From: Acanthosepion lycidas | Taxonomy: Eukaryota; Mollusca; Cephalopoda; Sepiida; Sepiidae | Length of the DNA: 64,000 nucleotides | Reading direction: 5' to 3' | Assembly: GCA_963932145.1 (NCBI GenBank) | Contig: OZ010600.1 | Coordinates: forward strand, 53,428,526-53,492,525 | In this document: piece after piece, positions 32,478 through 43,308 of the stretch | Layout: every line of letters starts with the position of its first letter | Numbering within the stretch: position 1 is the stretch's first letter | Notes under the pieces: model-generated | Database searches by the model: none | What the model saw: the letters and a program-made list of their open reading frames with translations, nothing else | What the model was told of the DNA's origin: nothing | Program-made: the position numbers and the translations under genes

Positions 32478-32880
32478 AGCTCTTTAGATACGTTATGCAC
32501 TGCTTTCCTTTGTCTCTCTCGCTTCTAATCTGTCCTGTGAGTGTCAAATTTTCCAAGCCTTCTTTCCTCATTAAGCACCTTAGAAATTTCAACTCTCTGT
32601 TTCTGATGTTAAGTATAAGTATCCTTTTTTTTCTATTTTCTCTAAAACTTCGCAGTTGATTATACGTTCTTATTATCCTTCTGTAGAACCATATTTCTGT
32701 GAGGAGCCATATTCACTGCTATATACGAAAACCGATATTACATAAGAGATCGTTACTCTTTTCTTTGTTTCAAACGAAATTTTCCTGTTTCTTAATACAA
32801 TGCTTAACTTTTGCAAGGCATATTTCGCTATTTCAACGCGCCTTCGGATTTCGGTTTCCCATTTTACATTACTGGATATA
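32478..32880 (-). mobile_element. LINE family-2 reverse-transcriptase fragment
   Basis: The minus-strand frame at 32,673-32,900 reads VKWETEIRRRVEIAKYAL, LSIVLRNRKISFETKKRV. It is the same block as CDTEIRSEIGMAKYAFQKLS, LRNRKISSETKKR at 56.6 kb, just after the reverse-transcriptase palm. It continues toward 32,480 as decayed coding sequence. Confidence 0.8.
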
Positions 32881-33570
32881 AGTGGGGGACGGGTTTTCAA
32901 CTGCTACGAAGTAATAGGCCTTTCCCACCTATCAATCGAACTTGAAAACCATATCTAAATCCTAAAATCTATACTGCTCAGAGCATTATTTTTTTGCATG
33001 CTCTTGATATTGGTCAATAATAAGCATCCTTAACGCTCCACTCTACGCAATCCGCTGGGTTTACGCGAGAGAAATTCTGTATGTACGCGATCAAAAGTCT
33101 CACGTGCTCTCGGCTTTTTTGCCCCTTTTTACGATTTGAAGTTCGCGAAACTTCTGTCCTTTCTTTTGTACCCCTATCGAAAGAGATAACTTACTTTCTG
33201 TATCACCACTACTTTCTACCCAATCCCACCCGAGATCCAAAACTCCACCTTATCTGATCTTGAGCACTATAGGAATGAACGTCGTCTCAAAGTGTTACGT
33301 CGATACAAGCAAGAAGGACAAAAGGCCACGCGGGAGCTAAAGACCGGAGATGCCCTGGTCTATAATAATCTATTTGTTGTTCTTCATTTAGTTCAATCCA
33401 GCGTTCACGCGTTTCGTATATCATTATCGTATCTTCCTGTGATGGACGGAGCGCGTAAGAAACAAAGACATCTCAAGAAAAAATGGAAACCAGTCAAAGC
33501 ATACTTATCCTCAGAATCAGAAAGAGATGGATGAAATTTCTTGCGCACGTAGGACGGCTTAGTGAATTTG
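32881..33570. other. unassigned sequence
   Basis: The frame 33,292-33,534 plus reads through 80 residues (MLRRYKQEGQKATRELKTGD start, KKKWKPVKAYLSSESERD end). No domain is recognised and nothing supports expression. Confidence 0.35.
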
Positions 33571-33582
33571 ACACTCACAGAA

Positions 33583-34149
33583 CAGTGGCTCCCAAAGGGT
33601 GCGCCGTACCTCATAGGTGCGGAGAAGGAGGATAGCGGGTGAGGTAGAATGATTGAATGACAGTCAAAGATTTAGAAACAGTTTTTAAAAATCATACGCC
33701 AAAAATAAATATGATTTCAAAATTTCAAATATTATTATGGATTACTTGTAATTGCGTGCATTAGTCCCAATATAAATAGTTATAAATAATTATAGACCGA
33801 TTTTCTCATTGTGATATTTTTGCATTATATCAAGTATTAAGAATATAGTAACTAGGCTCCTCAAATTGGAGGAGAGAGTTATCAATAATAATGTTCTGAC
33901 TTCGAATCCGCGGTTATCTCCCTTTAAAATTCCCTCTGTTTTTTTTTTTTATTATTTTTAAATGTATTAGGTTGGTGCAAAAATAATGACGTAATAATGT
34001 CGTTTTTTGACGTTAAAAATACGTCAAAAAACGACATTATTACGTCATTATTTTTGCACCAACCTAATAGTTCTTATCAAACAAAAATTTTGTGAGGTGC
34101 CCAGAGAAAAATGTTGCCCAGAGAAAAAAAAAATTGCGAACCACTACTG
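33583..34149. mobile_element. possible hAT-type non-autonomous element hosting a MITE
   Basis: The left end CAGTGGCTCCCAAAGG and the inverted right end CAGTAGTGGTTCGCAA have the CAGNGGTTC-like style of hAT termini. The body up to 33,950 is repeated at 34,412-34,665. No clear 8-bp duplication is left. The MITE at 33,967-34,067 is inserted inside it. Confidence 0.45.
33967..34067. mobile_element. MADE1-like mariner MITE (101 bp)
   Basis: Ends TTAGGTTGGTGC/GCACCAACCTAA flanked by TA at 33,965-33,966 and 34,068-34,069. The arms are essentially fully complementary. Confidence 0.96.
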
Positions 34150-34411
34150 AGGGGACATGATACATAAAAAAAAAAATAATAATAATTGAAGGCTGTCTTG
34201 CTGTCGGGTAATGAATAGCGGACTCGTTTAACAGATTATTACTATTTACGGAATTAGATCACAGGACAATAGAGGCAGGGTAAAGCAGCGAGTAATCTAC
34301 TTAACGAGTTTGGCTGAATGGATGGTAAGACAATGGAAAAAGGGAAAAAAGTCGTTTAGAGCAACACAAAAGTTTAATGTCGTGGGGAGCTATGATTCTC
34401 CACACCCTGAC
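34150..34411. other. unassigned sequence
   Basis: No feature identified between the two related hAT-like copies. Confidence 0.35.
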
Positions 34412-34665
34412 GCAATGGTTCTCAAACGATGCCGCGGAAGAGGATAGCCGGTGAGGCGGAATGATTGAAAGACAATCAAAGACTTAAAAAAAATTCCCCA
34501 GCAGAAATCGTGATAAATAATTATTAACCGATTTTATCATTGTAATATTTTTGCATTATATTCAGTATTAGGAATATAATAACTAGGGTCCGTAAATTGA
34601 AGCAGAGAGTTATCAATAATAATGTTCTGACTTCAAATTCGCAATTATCTCTCTTTAACTCTCTC
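34412..34665. mobile_element. second copy of the hAT-like body
   Basis: Starts CAATGGTTCTCAAACG and matches 33,583-33,950 through GAATGATTGAA, ATTTTTGCATTATAT and GAGAGTTATCAATAATAATG. It lacks a recognisable right end. Confidence 0.6.
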
Positions 34666-34717
34666 TCTCTGTGAAATAATTTTCATAGATTAACATTCTT
34701 TATATAGCTTTTGTTTA

Positions 34718-35071
34718 TTGAATCATGTTGTACGCCTTATTTAAGCCAGAAAAAATTTAGATAGTAAGAAGTTTTGGCGGAAGATTGTAATAATTTAATG
34801 ATATAAATCTTACTAGTTAACCCATAGCTGGGGGAGAAAAGGTGGATTATTAGCTTTCACAAAGGTATTTGTGCGTACGTAAATATAACGAACCCGACTA
34901 GAACTTGGCAAATTCGATTAACAAATTCGAGTCATTATCCACTACACCACCCGCACATCCGAGCTTACAACACGTGGTATTCCCAAGCGTTTACCCATAT
35001 AGGTACTAACCAGGCTCGACGTTGCTTAACTTTGGTGATTGTACGGGAACCGGTGTTTCAATGTGATATCG
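34718..35071 (-). mobile_element. 5S rRNA-tRNA composite SINE, full length
   Basis: Minus-strand order is intact: 5S-like head 34,980-35,071 (ending plus-strand GGGAACCGGTGTTTCAATG), a tRNA-like part with plus-strand ATTATCCACTACACCACCC, core AACCCATAGCTGGGGG, tail at 34,718-34,800. Confidence 0.85.
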
Positions 35072-35157
35072 CATTTTTTTAGACCTTACTTATGCCACGG
35101 CACTTGTCAGAATCGAAAAATATTAATTAGTTATCGATTTAGAATGGGGTCCATTTT

Positions 35158-35158
<1 letters not shown>

Positions 35159-35212
<54 letters not shown>
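35159..35212. repeat. TA microsatellite
   Basis: Uninterrupted TA run. Confidence 0.97.
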
Positions 35213-35216
<4 letters not shown>

Positions 35217-35224
35217 GGAAGATA

Positions 35225-35625
35225 ACGACTAACACCTGCATTTAAATTTATGAAGATCAAAGTTGGCTGGAAACCAAAAAGCCGGAAAAGAATTCCAGCA
35301 GGGAGAAGTGATAGAGAAGAAACTGTTAGCATAGAACTTGCGATTACAACTAACCATTTTTAGTTGTAAAATGATGAGACCTTACCACCAATCTAGTACT
35401 GCGTTTAAATTCCTAAAGTCAAGGTACCAAAGAGGAAAGCTCATCAGAACAATTACCATGAAAATATTTATTAAAAAAAGGCGCAGAGAAGCTATGTCAC
35501 GGCGGTGGGAAAGCGATTGAAACCGAGATGCCAGGTCAGGATTGATAACATTGCAGATTCTTCTTTGGATTTCATCAAGAATCTCTAAATGTATGGCAGA
35601 AGCACCAGACCAAATGTATTAGAAA
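35225..35625 (-). mobile_element. LINE family-1 fragment
   Basis: Aligns with 58,540-58,920: shared blocks are GAAGATAAAG-like, GTGAGAGAAGAAACTGTTA-like, CAATCTAGTACTGCG, AGATGCCAG(A/G)TCAGGA and CTCTAAATGTATGGCAG-like. Coding on the minus strand is degraded. The part beyond 35,625 no longer matches. Confidence 0.8.
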
Positions 35626-35949
35626 AACATATTGGAAAGGAGAAAAGAGAGCTTGAAGGATATATATCTGCATACCATATTCAGCAAAAACTCTGGGTTT
35701 AGAGACAAACATACCTGGAATTGGCCGAGAAAAGCGGATTTGAAGAAAGATCCCAAAAGGTACTATAATGACAGCAGAAGAACAAGTTCGATTAAACACC
35801 ATATCGACGAAAAGAACAGTTTTTGTAATTTTTTGGAGAGTGAGACGGAACAGTAGTGCTTTTGGTATCAGAATGTAAAAACATAGCTCACGCACAATAG
35901 CAGAAGTGGTGACACTAAAACACTGTCCGGTTTCTTCATTGGTCAGTCA
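35626..35949. other. unassigned sequence
   Basis: Open in both directions for 70-100 residues, but with no recognisable protein. It may be a more 5' part of the adjoining LINE, too decayed to tell. Confidence 0.35.
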
Positions 35950-36240
35950 GTTGTCATACGTGTTAAAGGTTTGGGCGATCATGCATCTTCCGTTACATGA
36001 CTGACGAGGCAGATGTTTTCCACGCAGTAGGTTGCCTTTTCTTTTTGCGGTAGACTGGATGCCAACCAAATCTAAAGAATCTGCTATTCAACCCATAGTT
36101 GGGGGAGAGAGGAGATGGATTCATACCTTTCCCAAGGGATATTTGTGCTTAAGTGAATCTAATGAACTCAACTGGAATTCGTACTCGGCTCTCCGAGTTT
36201 TTAATCCATTACGCCACAACGAATATCGTTCATTGGTAAC
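35950..36240 (-). mobile_element. tRNA-SINE with the shared core
   Basis: Carries CATGACTGACGAGGCAG, GTAGGTTGCC, core AACCCATAGTTGGGGG, ACCTTTCCCAAGGG and a tRNA-like end (CTCGGCTCTCCGAG). It is a single copy of the unit that is tandemised at 43.3-44.4 kb. Confidence 0.75.
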
Positions 36241-36545
36241 TATCTAAAATTGTACAGGGTGTTTATCTAACATTTTCCAGTTTATTTATTGGTAACTATC
36301 TAAACTTGTCCAACTCATTAATTGGTAACTATTAGGTTGGTGCAAAAATAATGTCGTTTTCTCACATATGTTACATTATTTTTGCACCAACCTAGTATAT
36401 AAAATTGTTCATGTTCTTCATTGGTAACTATCTAAAATTGTCCAGTTTATTCATTTGTTAACTGTATAACATATATAAGGTTATTCATTGTTACTATCTA
36501 AAATTTCCAGGTTATTCATGTGTTAACTATCCAAAATTCAAAAAA
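36241..36545. repeat. short minisatellite interrupted by a MITE
   Basis: Irregular units of about 30-40 bp built on TTCATTGGTAACTATC and TAAAATTGTCCAG. A MADE1-like MITE sits in one unit at GGTAACTA. Confidence 0.85.
36332..36395. mobile_element. MADE1-like mariner MITE, short form (64 bp)
   Basis: TTAGGTTGGTGC at the left and GCACCAACCTAG at the right, TA on both sides, with most of the internal arm deleted. Confidence 0.93.
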
Positions 36546-37120
36546 TCAAAAGCTCTTTTGACGATGAAGAGGCAAAAAGATACGATACTGAAGTATTGCA
36601 AACCAGGCATTGCAGTTTTTGAGAAGAAGAGTAGATCTTGCAAAGTTATAGGCGCTTCGTGGCCTTTTGATATTGGATTTGTTGAAAAGGAGAAGAAAAG
36701 GAGTAAATATCAGGAACAGAATTGGAAATTGAAGGGGATTTGAAATCGTATTAAGATGACTGTGTTACCCGTAATTATCGAGGCTTTAGGTACTATCTGT
36801 GAAGAGTTCCATAGCTGGCTTCATAAAACTAGTCTAGCATCTACTTCAGAACACTACAAAAGGCCTATTTTCTATGAAGAGCCAGTACCTTGAGGTATGC
36901 GCTGATCATCTGAGGTTGCGGATAGAGACTAGATGGAAACTGAAGAGAACCAGCTATTTTACATCTTTGAAGTGGAAACGAAAGGGAATAATAAAAGAAA
37001 CGTATTAAGAAAGTATTATAAGTCGTCGAATTAGTCAGAGTGCGTCATATATTTAAGAACACACCTTTGGCGAACTATAAATGAACGAGGACCAACACAA
37101 CTTTTACGTGGCACACGCCA
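36546..37120. other. unassigned sequence
   Basis: The frame 36,558-36,743 plus gives a lysine-rich 61-residue peptide without a domain. No other feature. Confidence 0.35.
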
Positions 37121-37129
37121 AATGTTTCA

Positions 37130-37500
37130 TTTGTTTTTGAGACTTTTTACATTGTTCGGATTGTTGCCCTCGTCTTTATTATCATATTCACAACGTTTCG
37201 GTCATTGTACACACCGGCCTTCCTCAGGATCTGTCTGTATTTCTGAAATGAGGTATTGTAATTATTTGCACTATTTACATTGTTCGGACTGTTGTCGTCA
37301 TCTCCATTGCAATATTCAAGACGTTTGGGCCGTTGTACGCTCCGTCCTTCACTATCTATCTATTTTTCTGAGATGTGGGATTGTAACTATTTACTATTCA
37401 GACTGTTGTCTGCATTTTGATTGGCATGCTTACACCGTTTCAGCTGTTGTATGACGACAACAGTCCGAACATTATAAATAGTGCAAATAGGCACAATTTA
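37130..37500. repeat. Penelope-type terminal-motif repeats, three diverged units
   Basis: Three units of about 120 bp repeat CATTGTTCGGA(C/T)TGTTG, ACGTTTCGG-like and (C/G)CCTTCCTCAGG-like blocks. The last half, GACGACAACAGTCCGAAC, is inverted. Related text is at 39,960-40,400. The pairing CCTGAGGAAGGCC...CGAAACGTTG on the minus strand has hammerhead-like order, but stem III cannot be drawn. Confidence 0.55.
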
Positions 37501-37839
37501 GTAATATAGACAGTGTATCATTTATCTTTGAGACTTGAAGGTTTTCCCATTCTGATATGGAACGAAAAGGGACGCCGTATTCATGCCACAAACCGATAAC
37601 CTTTTTGCCAGCGTTCTTGAAAAAGTCCTCTATCTAGAAGGATAATTGGCGATAATGCTACCGATGAAGTAATGTATGCAAGAACCCTTTAAGAGAAATA
37701 ACCAAACGTTGTCACCTCAGACTCTCAAAGTATACTGAGATAGTTATAATCCGTTTATTTTGTGACAGTTCATATGAGCCAGCACGATAGATTTATTAAA
37801 AGATCTAAAATGTTATGGAAACTTTATCTAGTTTGGTTT
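37501..37839. other. unassigned sequence
   Basis: 37,675-37,745 weakly repeats 38,420-38,470 (GAGAAATAACCA, GTTGTCA blocks); otherwise nothing. Confidence 0.4.
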
Positions 37840-38560
37840 AATTTGGTTTGTTTTACGGCAAATCAACCTCAATAGGTTATTTAATGCCGACAAGATTTTT
37901 ATAGTTGAAAATATTTTTTTTCAAAAATGTATTGCTGGTAATAGTTTTTATTTTTAAAAAAATATATTGCTGGTATTTTAATTTTTCCCCAAAATGTATT
38001 GCTGGTATTAAAACATATTTTTACACATTCATAGTGTTCTGACTCCAGTTTAAGAGTTAACTATTTCCCCAAAGCCGGGACCCTTACAGGTGCTAACACC
38101 ACGGATCAGGGTGGACCTGGGAACACCAGCAATTAAGAGGTGGTTGCACATTCCTCAAAACCTCCTGATCAGATGGCTTGCTGCTGGATATAGTTTATCG
38201 TCATACCCAGGACGCCTTATTGGGAGGTCTTACCCCTCTGCACAGGTGCAGTCAGCGTATTCTGAAGCCCCAGTCGACAGTGAATATTTATGCAGTAATG
38301 GGTTAAATTAAAATTTAAAATTCCTGGAAATCGTTCACTTTCAAGGATATGATGATGTCTTTTGCTTTCAAGGTTCTGGGCTATTTTACGATAATGTTAC
38401 AGTTGACGCTATTTATAGGGACTCTTTCAAAGAAATAACCAGAAGTTGTCAGCTCAGCCTCCCAAATGATATTGATACGAACATGGTCAGTATGTTTTCT
38501 TACAATTCACATTCGGTTACAAATAGTTAAACTAGTTTCGACATTAAGTAAATTAACGAT
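37840..38560. repeat. dispersed repeat with a SINE-like core, copy A
   Basis: Homologous to 42,080-42,745: shared blocks are GGTAGACCTGGGAACA-like, AGCAATTAAGAGGTGGT, TATCGTCATACCCAG, GATACGAACA and TTTCGACA(T/G)TAAGTAAAT. It begins like the tail of the 5S-tRNA SINE (GGTTATTTAATGCC) and has a CCAAAGCCGGGACC core, so it is probably a distant member of the same SINE group. Confidence 0.75.
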
Positions 38561-38649
38561 ACGCTGTCCCTTATATGCATAACATAACGACCACATCACC
38601 TAAACAGATTACACAATCAATCGTAAATTAAACCTCCTTTACCACCTTT

Positions 38650-38970
38650 TATCTGTTATTGATCATGTCGGTCGTCTTCGAGTATAGAATCCAGAGGTTA
38701 GCAGTGAATATTTCGAAGACAGTAGGGAAGCGTTGTTCAGGTTAGCAGTGGATATCCCTGTAAAAGTAGCAGAGCGTAGTTCTCGTCCTTCTGGTTCTCT
38801 TCGCCTGACAAGCTGGACTGGATATTCGGGTAGAGTGACCAAAATATACACGACGGCTTGAATATTCTACGTCTTCTGATTGGTTAACCTTCTATTGGTG
38901 GACTATAAAGTGAGTTAAGTCATTTTGACTGGCTCACTAGTTACATACATATACACAAAAAACTGCAATA
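38650..38970 (+). repeat. promoter-like dispersed repeat, copy B
   Basis: Pairs with 3065-3400. Keeps GATTGGTTAAC, CTATTGGTGGAC, TATAAA (38,904-38,909) and TTTTGACTGGCTCACTAGT. The upstream 200 bp are more diverged than the promoter-like 70 bp. Confidence 0.6.
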
Positions 38971-39354
38971 TTATCTTCAAGACTCGTATCCCCACTGTGG
39001 AACTTCAGAAACCAGCGCAGTACTGTCCGATCACAAGTGAATCGTTCACCCTATGCTTTCTTAATGTTCGAGGAATTTCGAGAAGCATTATGACTAAGCT
39101 TGAACTGGTGCGAAAAGAAAGTAATTGTTTCACTTTTTTCCATGTTCAAGATGAGGGCTATATAATGTTTTAAGTTAAATTCTGATAGATATAAAGTCAA
39201 CAATCACTTAAACATATTACTCAGTCAATCATAATTAAACAAATGTAATTTTACAGCAAAAACCTCTAGAAAACTGATATATTCAGTGTTGTAACATACC
39301 TACGGACGATAATGAATATGTCCCCATTCACATAAATACAGTAGTAAATACTGT
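38971..39354. other. unassigned sequence
   Basis: No feature identified. Confidence 0.35.
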
Positions 39355-39595
39355 ATGTTGGTCTGCAGTTGGAGATTCGTCTCCAGCTCTGCTGTTCAAA
39401 CTGTATGCCTCCGGGCAGAGAGGATCCCCAGACGAGGCTATGTCGAAGGGCCGAGTCTCGCCACGGGAAACAGCTACCCGACCCCGCTTTATACGGCTTC
39501 TACGGGGAATTTTTGGCCAAGCCTACAGGCTCGGATGCCCAACATTAAATTCGGCCTTGTGCCATATTTGAACGCGTGGGACGGTTGATAGATAT
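39355..39595 (+). repeat. GC-rich hairpin repeat, plus orientation
   Basis: Contains CTCCGGGCAGAGAGGATCC, CCAGACGAGGC, GGCCAAGCCTACAGGCTCGG and ends CGGCCTTGTGCCATAT. Several stems are damaged, so it is older than the 41-kb units. Confidence 0.8.
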
Positions 39596-39959
39596 CCCGC
39601 AGTTAGAGATCCATTGTGGAATTCACTTGACTCACTTCTAGCAGTTGACTACTACTTCTACGCGCCGCTGGCGAATCTTATATGTGTTGTTCTTGTCCTA
39701 AGTATTATCGTTCATTAGCAACCTTCGTGTGATTAGTAACCTTCCCTAGGTTACAACATTCAGGCAGACATTAAGAATTATCATATTTACGTTGTAACAC
39801 GAGATTCATGCTTATCAGCTGCCCAACATGTTTCACTAAGCAATGCTTGGTATATATGTAGTTTTGTTCATTATTTTATGAGAATAATTAACTGTGCGCT
39901 AAGGCTGGTAAATATAATGAATGCTTATTTAGTCGGGTAACAAAAAAAATCAACATTAT
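39596..39959. other. unassigned sequence
   Basis: No feature identified. Confidence 0.35.
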
Positions 39960-40400
39960 TTACCAAGAAGTAGAACTTGCATTATTTACATTATTCGGAC
40001 TTCATTGCCATATTCACAACGTTTCGGCTGTTGCACGCTCCGGCCTTCTTCAGGTGATTGGAATTTCGAATCAAACCCTTTATTCGTCTACCAGTGTAGA
40101 TTTTTCTAGTTCCACGTGCCATGCCTCTTCCGGATGTCTCAGTAATTTCCTTTCAGCTCAGCTCTCCAAGTTTTGGTTCACTACTACTGTGGCCTGGGAT
40201 TGAACTCATAACTCTTTGGGTCTAGTCAACTGGATCTAACCAACTTTATCCATCGGGCTATGTGTCCTCGGTGGACGAAATAAAGAGTAAACTCCAATCA
40301 CCCGAAGAAGGCCGGAGCATACAACGGTCGAAACATTGTGAATATGTCAGTAAAGATGAGGGTAACAGTCCAAATAAATAGAAATAGCGCAAGTCATCAT
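39960..40400. repeat. inverted pair of Penelope-type terminal motifs
   Basis: 39,985-40,060 (CACAACGTTTCGGCTG...CTTCTTCAGGTGATTGG) and 40,300-40,390 (CAATCACCCGAAGAAGG...GTCGAAACATTGTG) are inverted relative to each other, 240 bp apart. The spacer holds a B-box-like GGGATTGAACTC. Related to 37.1-37.5 kb. Confidence 0.65.
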
Positions 40401-41159
40401 AATACCTCATCTCAGAGATATAGACAGGCAAGAAGTAGAACTTACGCTAAACCTTTCCAAAGCAGAAACTATTATATGAAAGCAGTGATAGCAAACACAC
40501 TGAATCCATCATAAACATCCAGAATGTGGAATTAATAAATACGAAACAATTCAAATTCCCCAATTTATGGATCAGGTATAAGCAATTTAGTAGAGAACAA
40601 TTAAGGCAATTGAACATAGTGAAGGCTGGGTTGTCGGGTAGTTTTGTTCGAGATCACAAGATGCTACAGAGACAAATTATTAACTTAGGAAGACGAGTCA
40701 TATTCTTAAATCGCCTCTTCAGGCCAAGACCCTCACACGGATGTCATTCATAGCATCCAACCTATTCAGAAATATTTAAACTATCAGCTAATATAGAACA
40801 TATTTCTCAGATCATTAATTATAATAAATTCAGATCAGGTCATTCAACCGAATAAACTTTGAATAGAACTGTACTTCGTCAGATCTTCAGTGGAGTCACA
40901 GCTACTCGAACATCCCCCGCTTTCTTGAAAATTGTCAATTCTTTTGTTTTCAAGGTTGGTTGGTTGATTTTGTTTAACAGCATATCAACCTCTATGGGTG
41001 TTGTGACCAAGTAATTGCTTAAGAAATAGCAAGAGGTTTCGGATAAATAGTGTATTGAACAGTAAATACAACAGAAGTATATTGCACGACTTGCGAGTGT
41101 GTATCGGTTGACCAGCGTTCAGTCTGTATCATTTTAATATTTAACAACCCCCAAGGGAT
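40401..41159. other. unassigned sequence
   Basis: No gene. 40,965-41,000 weakly resembles the SINE tail (AGCATATCAACCTCTATGG). Confidence 0.4.
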
Positions 41160-42010
41160 ATATGTAGCAGAAGACCGAGTTTAACGTGGGTCATCCCCGT
41201 AGAAACTCTTCGGTACAGCCTCATCCGGGTTCCTCTCTATCCAAGGAAGAGAGTTCGACAGGAACCGCGAACAGTCACAGCGACGGAAGAACAGTCTAGC
41301 ACTGTTAATATTTATTTACAGCCCCCCCCCCCACCGCGAGGGATGTATGTGGCACAAGACCGAGTTTACCGCGGGTTCTCCAAGCCCGTAGGCTCGGCCA
41401 AAAATATTCCTGTAGAACCCGCATAAGCGGGTCCGGGTCTGTCTACCTCCCCGGACGAAACTTTGCACTTCGGCAAAGTGTCGTCCGGGTTCCTTTCTGC
41501 TCAAGGCAGAAAGTTCGACGGTAACGAACAGTTTGGAGCACTAGTCCCACAGTCTAGCACTTTTAATATTTAACAGCCCCCACCACGAGGGATGTATGTG
41601 GCACAAGGCCGAGATAACCGTGGGTTCTCCGAGCCCGTAGGCTCGACCAAAAATATTCCCTTAAAACCCGCATAAACGGGTTCAGGGCCTGACTACCTCC
41701 CCGGACGAAACTTTTCACTTCGGCAAAGCCTCGTCCGGGTTCCTCTCTGCTCAAGGCAGAGAGTTTGACAGTAATGAACGGTTTGGCATTGTTATATTTA
41801 ACGCCCCCCCACCACCACGTGGGTCGTATGTGGCACAAGGCCGAGATAACCGTGGGTTCTCCGAGCCCTTAAGCTCGGCCAAAAATATTCCTTTTGAACC
41901 CATATAAACGGGTTCAGTGCCTGTCTACCTCCCCGGACGAAAGCCTCGTCCGGGTTCCTCTCTGTCGAAGCAGAGCGTTTGACAGCAATGAACAGTTTGG
42001 CACCATTCGC
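41160..42010 (-). repeat. tandem array of four GC-rich hairpin units
   Basis: Units are phased on GTATGTGGCACAAG-type sequence at about 41,163, 41,345, 41,594 and 41,826. The first is shortened. Each full unit (about 240 bp) has a hairpin GAGCCCGTAGGCTC, a hairpin ACCCG(C/T)ATAA(A/G)CGGGT, and a long hairpin with outer stem CCCGGACGA/TCGTCCGGG and inner stem ACTTTGC/GCAAAGT. A last hairpin CTCTGC/GCAGAG follows. The units are linked by AT-rich TTAATATTTA text and poly-C. Confidence 0.92.
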
Positions 42011-42079
42011 GCCTAGGCTTACTTTTCCTACTAAAAGTGGATGAGTCCATAATAGACTCATTAGAGGGAAGACACTATA

Positions 42080-42745
42080 ACAATGGGTTATTCAATGCCA
42101 AAATCTAAATATTTTGAACATAATTTTATGGTTTCAACTAAATATGTTTTGAAAGCATTTGCAACTATTAGGTTGGTGCAAAAATAATGACGTAATAATG
42201 TCGTTTTTTGACGTTAAAAAATACGTCAAAAAACGACATTATTACGTCATTATTTTTGCACCAACCTAATACAAATAAAATGTGTTATTTTTCATTTTTC
42301 CTTACATATGTATTGTTGTCTTTTTTATTAAAAAATATGACTGATATTTTACTTTAAGAATGTATTTTTATACTTTCGTAGTGTTTTGTTTTTGTGTGGG
42401 GTTTCACTATTTGCCCATAGTTGGAACTCTACCACCCTGTGTCAGGGTAGACCTGGGAACAACAGCAATTAAGAGGTGGTCTCATGCTCCTTAAAACCTC
42501 CAATGTCCCGATCAGAGACCTTGCTGCCGGATGTACTTTATCGTCATACCCAGCATACGTCTTCAAGGTAACGAGCACATTTATTTTATGAAAATGCTTC
42601 AGTTGAAACAAAGCTTTAAGACAAATAATGTTTGTCATTTCAAATTGCCAAATGATAACTGATACGAACACAATCGGCTAGTATTGTTACAATTTATATT
42701 CGCTTACAAATGGTTAAGATAGTTTCGACAGTAAGTAAATAGGCG
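42080..42745. repeat. dispersed repeat with a SINE-like core, copy B
   Basis: Direct copy of the 37,840-38,560 repeat, here interrupted by the MITE at 42,168-42,269. Confidence 0.75.
42168..42269. mobile_element. MADE1-like mariner MITE (102 bp)
   Basis: Perfect ends, TA at 42,166-42,167 and 42,270-42,271; almost identical to the 33,967 and 56,985 copies. Confidence 0.97.
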
Positions 42746-43308
42746 CAATATTACACTTCCACATTCGTGGTATTACGACCCCCAACACCGAAACACATCA
42801 TAATTCAGTATATAATGAATTAAACAAAAGTTATTTGGAAACCAATAATATACGATGAACCAATAGCAAGGAGCTTACCCTCCGGTGAGCTTTCGATTTA
42901 ACCAGATTAGGAGAACGTCCTCAGACCACGCTATTTCCGGCTGTCAATCACCTGATGCCGTGCTGGCCTGTCCAACCTCTTGTTACGCAACGGAAACACA
43001 TTTTCACGCTTGTTGCGCCACGTGCACAGAGCCACGTATTTCGCGATTCTCTGACGGAGAATCCAGCGCCACTCCCCGAGTTTGCCAGTTCTCGACTGAC
43101 ACAGTCTCCCGTGAAATAGCAAAAATGATTGACCTCTGAAATTCTGCAAGACAAATGATTCATTTCACAGCAAGTGGTTTCGCAAAATACCTCACCAGTT
43201 GACGCGTATGCTGGCAGCATACAGCGATCTTAATCCTTCATAAGCAACGTTAAAAAAAATGGACGGTGAGTGCTAATGACTCATAGGCGAGTAATATAGA
43301 AAAGCAAT
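42746..43308. other. unassigned, GC-balanced sequence
   Basis: 42,890-43,230 is less AT-rich than its flanks and open in several frames (42,885-43,139 plus; 42,948-43,220 minus), with no recognisable domain. It could be a decayed element. Confidence 0.35.

Noticed and set aside
33292-33534. 80-residue open frame as a host gene
   Set aside because: No domain, no splice support, and mixed base composition like the flanks.
41400-41480. GGACGAAAC in the GC-rich hairpin repeat, as in a hammerhead ribozyme
   Set aside because: No CTGANGA precedes it; the bases are one side of the long CCCGGACGA/TCGTCCGGG hairpin.
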